Source of the DNA: Ryuthela nishihirai
Lineage: Eukaryota > Arthropoda > Arachnida > Araneae > Heptathelidae
DNA: 64,000 nt
NCBI GenBank assembly: GCA_038380435.1
Contig: JAWZYU010000008.1
Span: 75,406,020-75,470,019, forward strand
Direction of reading: 5' to 3'
A program made the position numbers and the translations under genes. A model generated the notes under the pieces. It had not been told where the DNA came from. It did not search any database and saw nothing but the letters and a program-made list of their open reading frames with translations. Every line of letters begins with the position of its first letter. Position 1 is the stretch's first letter. Below, in pieces: positions 62,707 to 64,000 of the stretch.

Positions 62707-63675
62707 GTACTTCCTACCTCACATACCTTACATGAATTCCGTGATGTTGGCAGGTAAAAACGGTGTACACAGGCATTAAAAGGCTGCAAAATGCTAAACT
62801 AAGGGGTTGTTTAAAGGCAGTGCATCAGTAACAAAATTTATAATTTAATGACTTTAAAAAAAATTCAGTGATTGAGAATATTTAAAATGTAATGACTACG
62901 AACAGCAATAGTCATTTTAGAGGAGAGAAATGGCAACATAACAAAGAACATGCACTTGCAGTACCATGTGATACATTGTCAGTTATTGTCAGTATTGTCA
63001 ATTATGAATAAACATTTATGATATGTTGAACTGCTCTACACAGGTACATTTGGAATCAGCTATGGAACAATGATGTGCTATCAGATTTTGTGTTTGCTTG
63101 AAGAAAACTTCTACAGAAACATTTCGTCTGATGAAAGAAGCCTAAATACTGCATGAACATCAAGTGTTTTCCCCTGACAAAGAATTTTTTGATGGTGTGG
63201 AATCTACAGTGGATAAGCAAAAAAACTGGACAACCTTTAGGCTCCTAAAATGAAGCTTCAGTGAACAAATAGCTGCTACTATTCTCAAAAATCGTTGAAT
63301 CGTTGAAATCGTTGAAACTTGTCATTTCTAATAGATAGTGCACATGGAATCTTGCAAATTGACTTAGGGATTTATGATTTCTCTACAGACAATAAAGCAG
63401 CTAAGGAAAACTCCTCTTCTCTGACAAGTTCCCCCCCCCAAAAAAAAATAAACAAGCAAATAAATAAATAAAGACAACAAAATATGCTGAAAAGTTAATG
63501 AAGATAATATTTTTGACCCTCAGTCATTCTTACCAACATGCATTTTTGCAACATTTCTTTATCAATGGATCATACTATGTTGATGTTTTGTGCATAATGA
63601 TGAAAGATTTCATATAAAAATTACTAGAAAAAAGCCAACAGACATTCTTCATCATCACAAGGTTGCACACTGTAT

Positions 63676-63832
63676 ATGGGAGAGGGGGTGGTTCAGTTTA
63701 GGGCACCAGGCTCATATGCTGTACTTCCAAGGTTAGTCTCATCTGGGCCAGCATTGAAATTTATTTCCCCAAAACTCCCTGCCCTTGGTCAGTAGTGGAC
63801 ACCAATGGGCTTGGAAAGGCTCTGTCCATTGG
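63676..63832 (+). repeat. SINE-A, plus orientation, cut by a second copy
   Basis: GGGGGTGGTTCAGTTTAGGG and CTGGGCCAGCATTGAAATTT are a decayed tRNA-like head and body. It stops at GTCCATTGGATGGG, mid-element. Confidence 0.8.
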
Positions 63833-64000
63833 ATGGGTTGGGTTGTTTTACCTCTGAGTGGCACTTTTTTGCACACAATGGACTAAATGGCCAGGTCATA
63901 AGGACCCCTAAGGCTCAGAGAAGGTTGGAGGAGGGAACCCGCCAGACAGCTGTTGGGAGACAGATGGTAGCCTCCCATCAAGCCCACCCACTATGTTCTT
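63833..64000 (-). repeat. SINE-A, minus orientation, runs off the window
   Basis: TTGGGTTGTTTTACCTCTGA, ATGGCCAGGTCATAAGGACC and ACAGCTGTTGGGAGACAGAT are the tail and body read in reverse. The window ends before the tRNA-like head. Confidence 0.85.

Larger units (their letters stand above)
59163..64000 (-). other. unc-13 intron upstream of exon W1 (partial)
   Basis: The preceding exon should encode the first strand of C2B and was not found, so this is treated as partial intron. It has a run of C at 60861-60876, a large tRNA-headed foldback (61496-62245), a near-perfect palindrome (62656-62706) and two SINE-A copies in opposite orientation at the window end. The parts 59170-61490 and 62710-63670 show no clear gene. 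Weak mariner-like wording at 63060-63300 (for example SATETFRLMKEA-like residues with frameshifts) is too decayed to call. Confidence 0.6.

Overview
The window is AT-rich, almost non-coding eukaryotic DNA, best read as a stretch of an arthropod-type genome. It covers most of the middle of one very large nervous-system gene, unc-13 (Munc13), on the minus strand. Twelve short exons, spread from 59162 down to 4078, splice into one uninterrupted frame: 2 nt + 462 codons + 2 nt = 1390 nt, with every intron bounded by AG and GT and every phase matching. They encode most of the C2B domain and the N-terminal half of the MUN domain. The start of the gene (C2A, C1, first strand of C2B) lies beyond position 64000. 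The end (rest of MUN, C2C) lies beyond position 1. Wording of the protein (for example [19 protein letters not shown] and [15 protein letters not shown]) is closer to insect Unc-13 as I remember it than to mammalian Munc13. That suggests an arthropod; a chelicerate is possible but not shown.

A thirteenth, unrecognised exon-like stretch lies at 23253-23119 between two MUN exons. It is 135 bp, open, phase 0 at both ends and has plausible splice sites. It would insert 45 residues into the MUN domain without changing the frame. This is the most interesting item. A tRNA-derived SINE has inserted 26-38 bp upstream of its acceptor site.

Everything else is intron packed with mobile-element remains. 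1-1760: an RTE-like LINE with a 374-bp tandem duplication. 1760-2621 and 22210-22665: relatives with TTAACCC ends. 4391-5313 and 9256-10333: a non-autonomous family with CATCCCTTGATTT ends. 8030-8520: the end of another LINE on the minus strand. 11558-12850: a Penelope-like element with reverse transcriptase and GIY-YIG remains. 16300-20560: the longest LINE copy, split by a solo LTR. 25282-26468: a pogo/Tigger transposase. 26789-27632: an internally deleted mariner. 36385-38880: LTRs of the same family as at 18567, with SINE pieces. 40.5-49 kb: a foldback MITE family, one copy holding a mariner that itself holds a SINE. 44553-45250 and 51271-52496: two Tc1-like elements. 56130-57360: a hAT remnant. 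57499-58185: another solo LTR. 61.5-62.25 kb: a large tRNA-headed foldback.

A tRNA-derived SINE (SINE-A) with 11-13 bp target duplications recurs at 7511, 13720, 13974, 23292, 47946 and elsewhere. A second one (SINE-B) is seen whole at 43257. Nothing bacterial, no CRISPR array, no operon and no rRNA was seen. Apart from unc-13 and the transposon ORFs I could not support any other protein gene.
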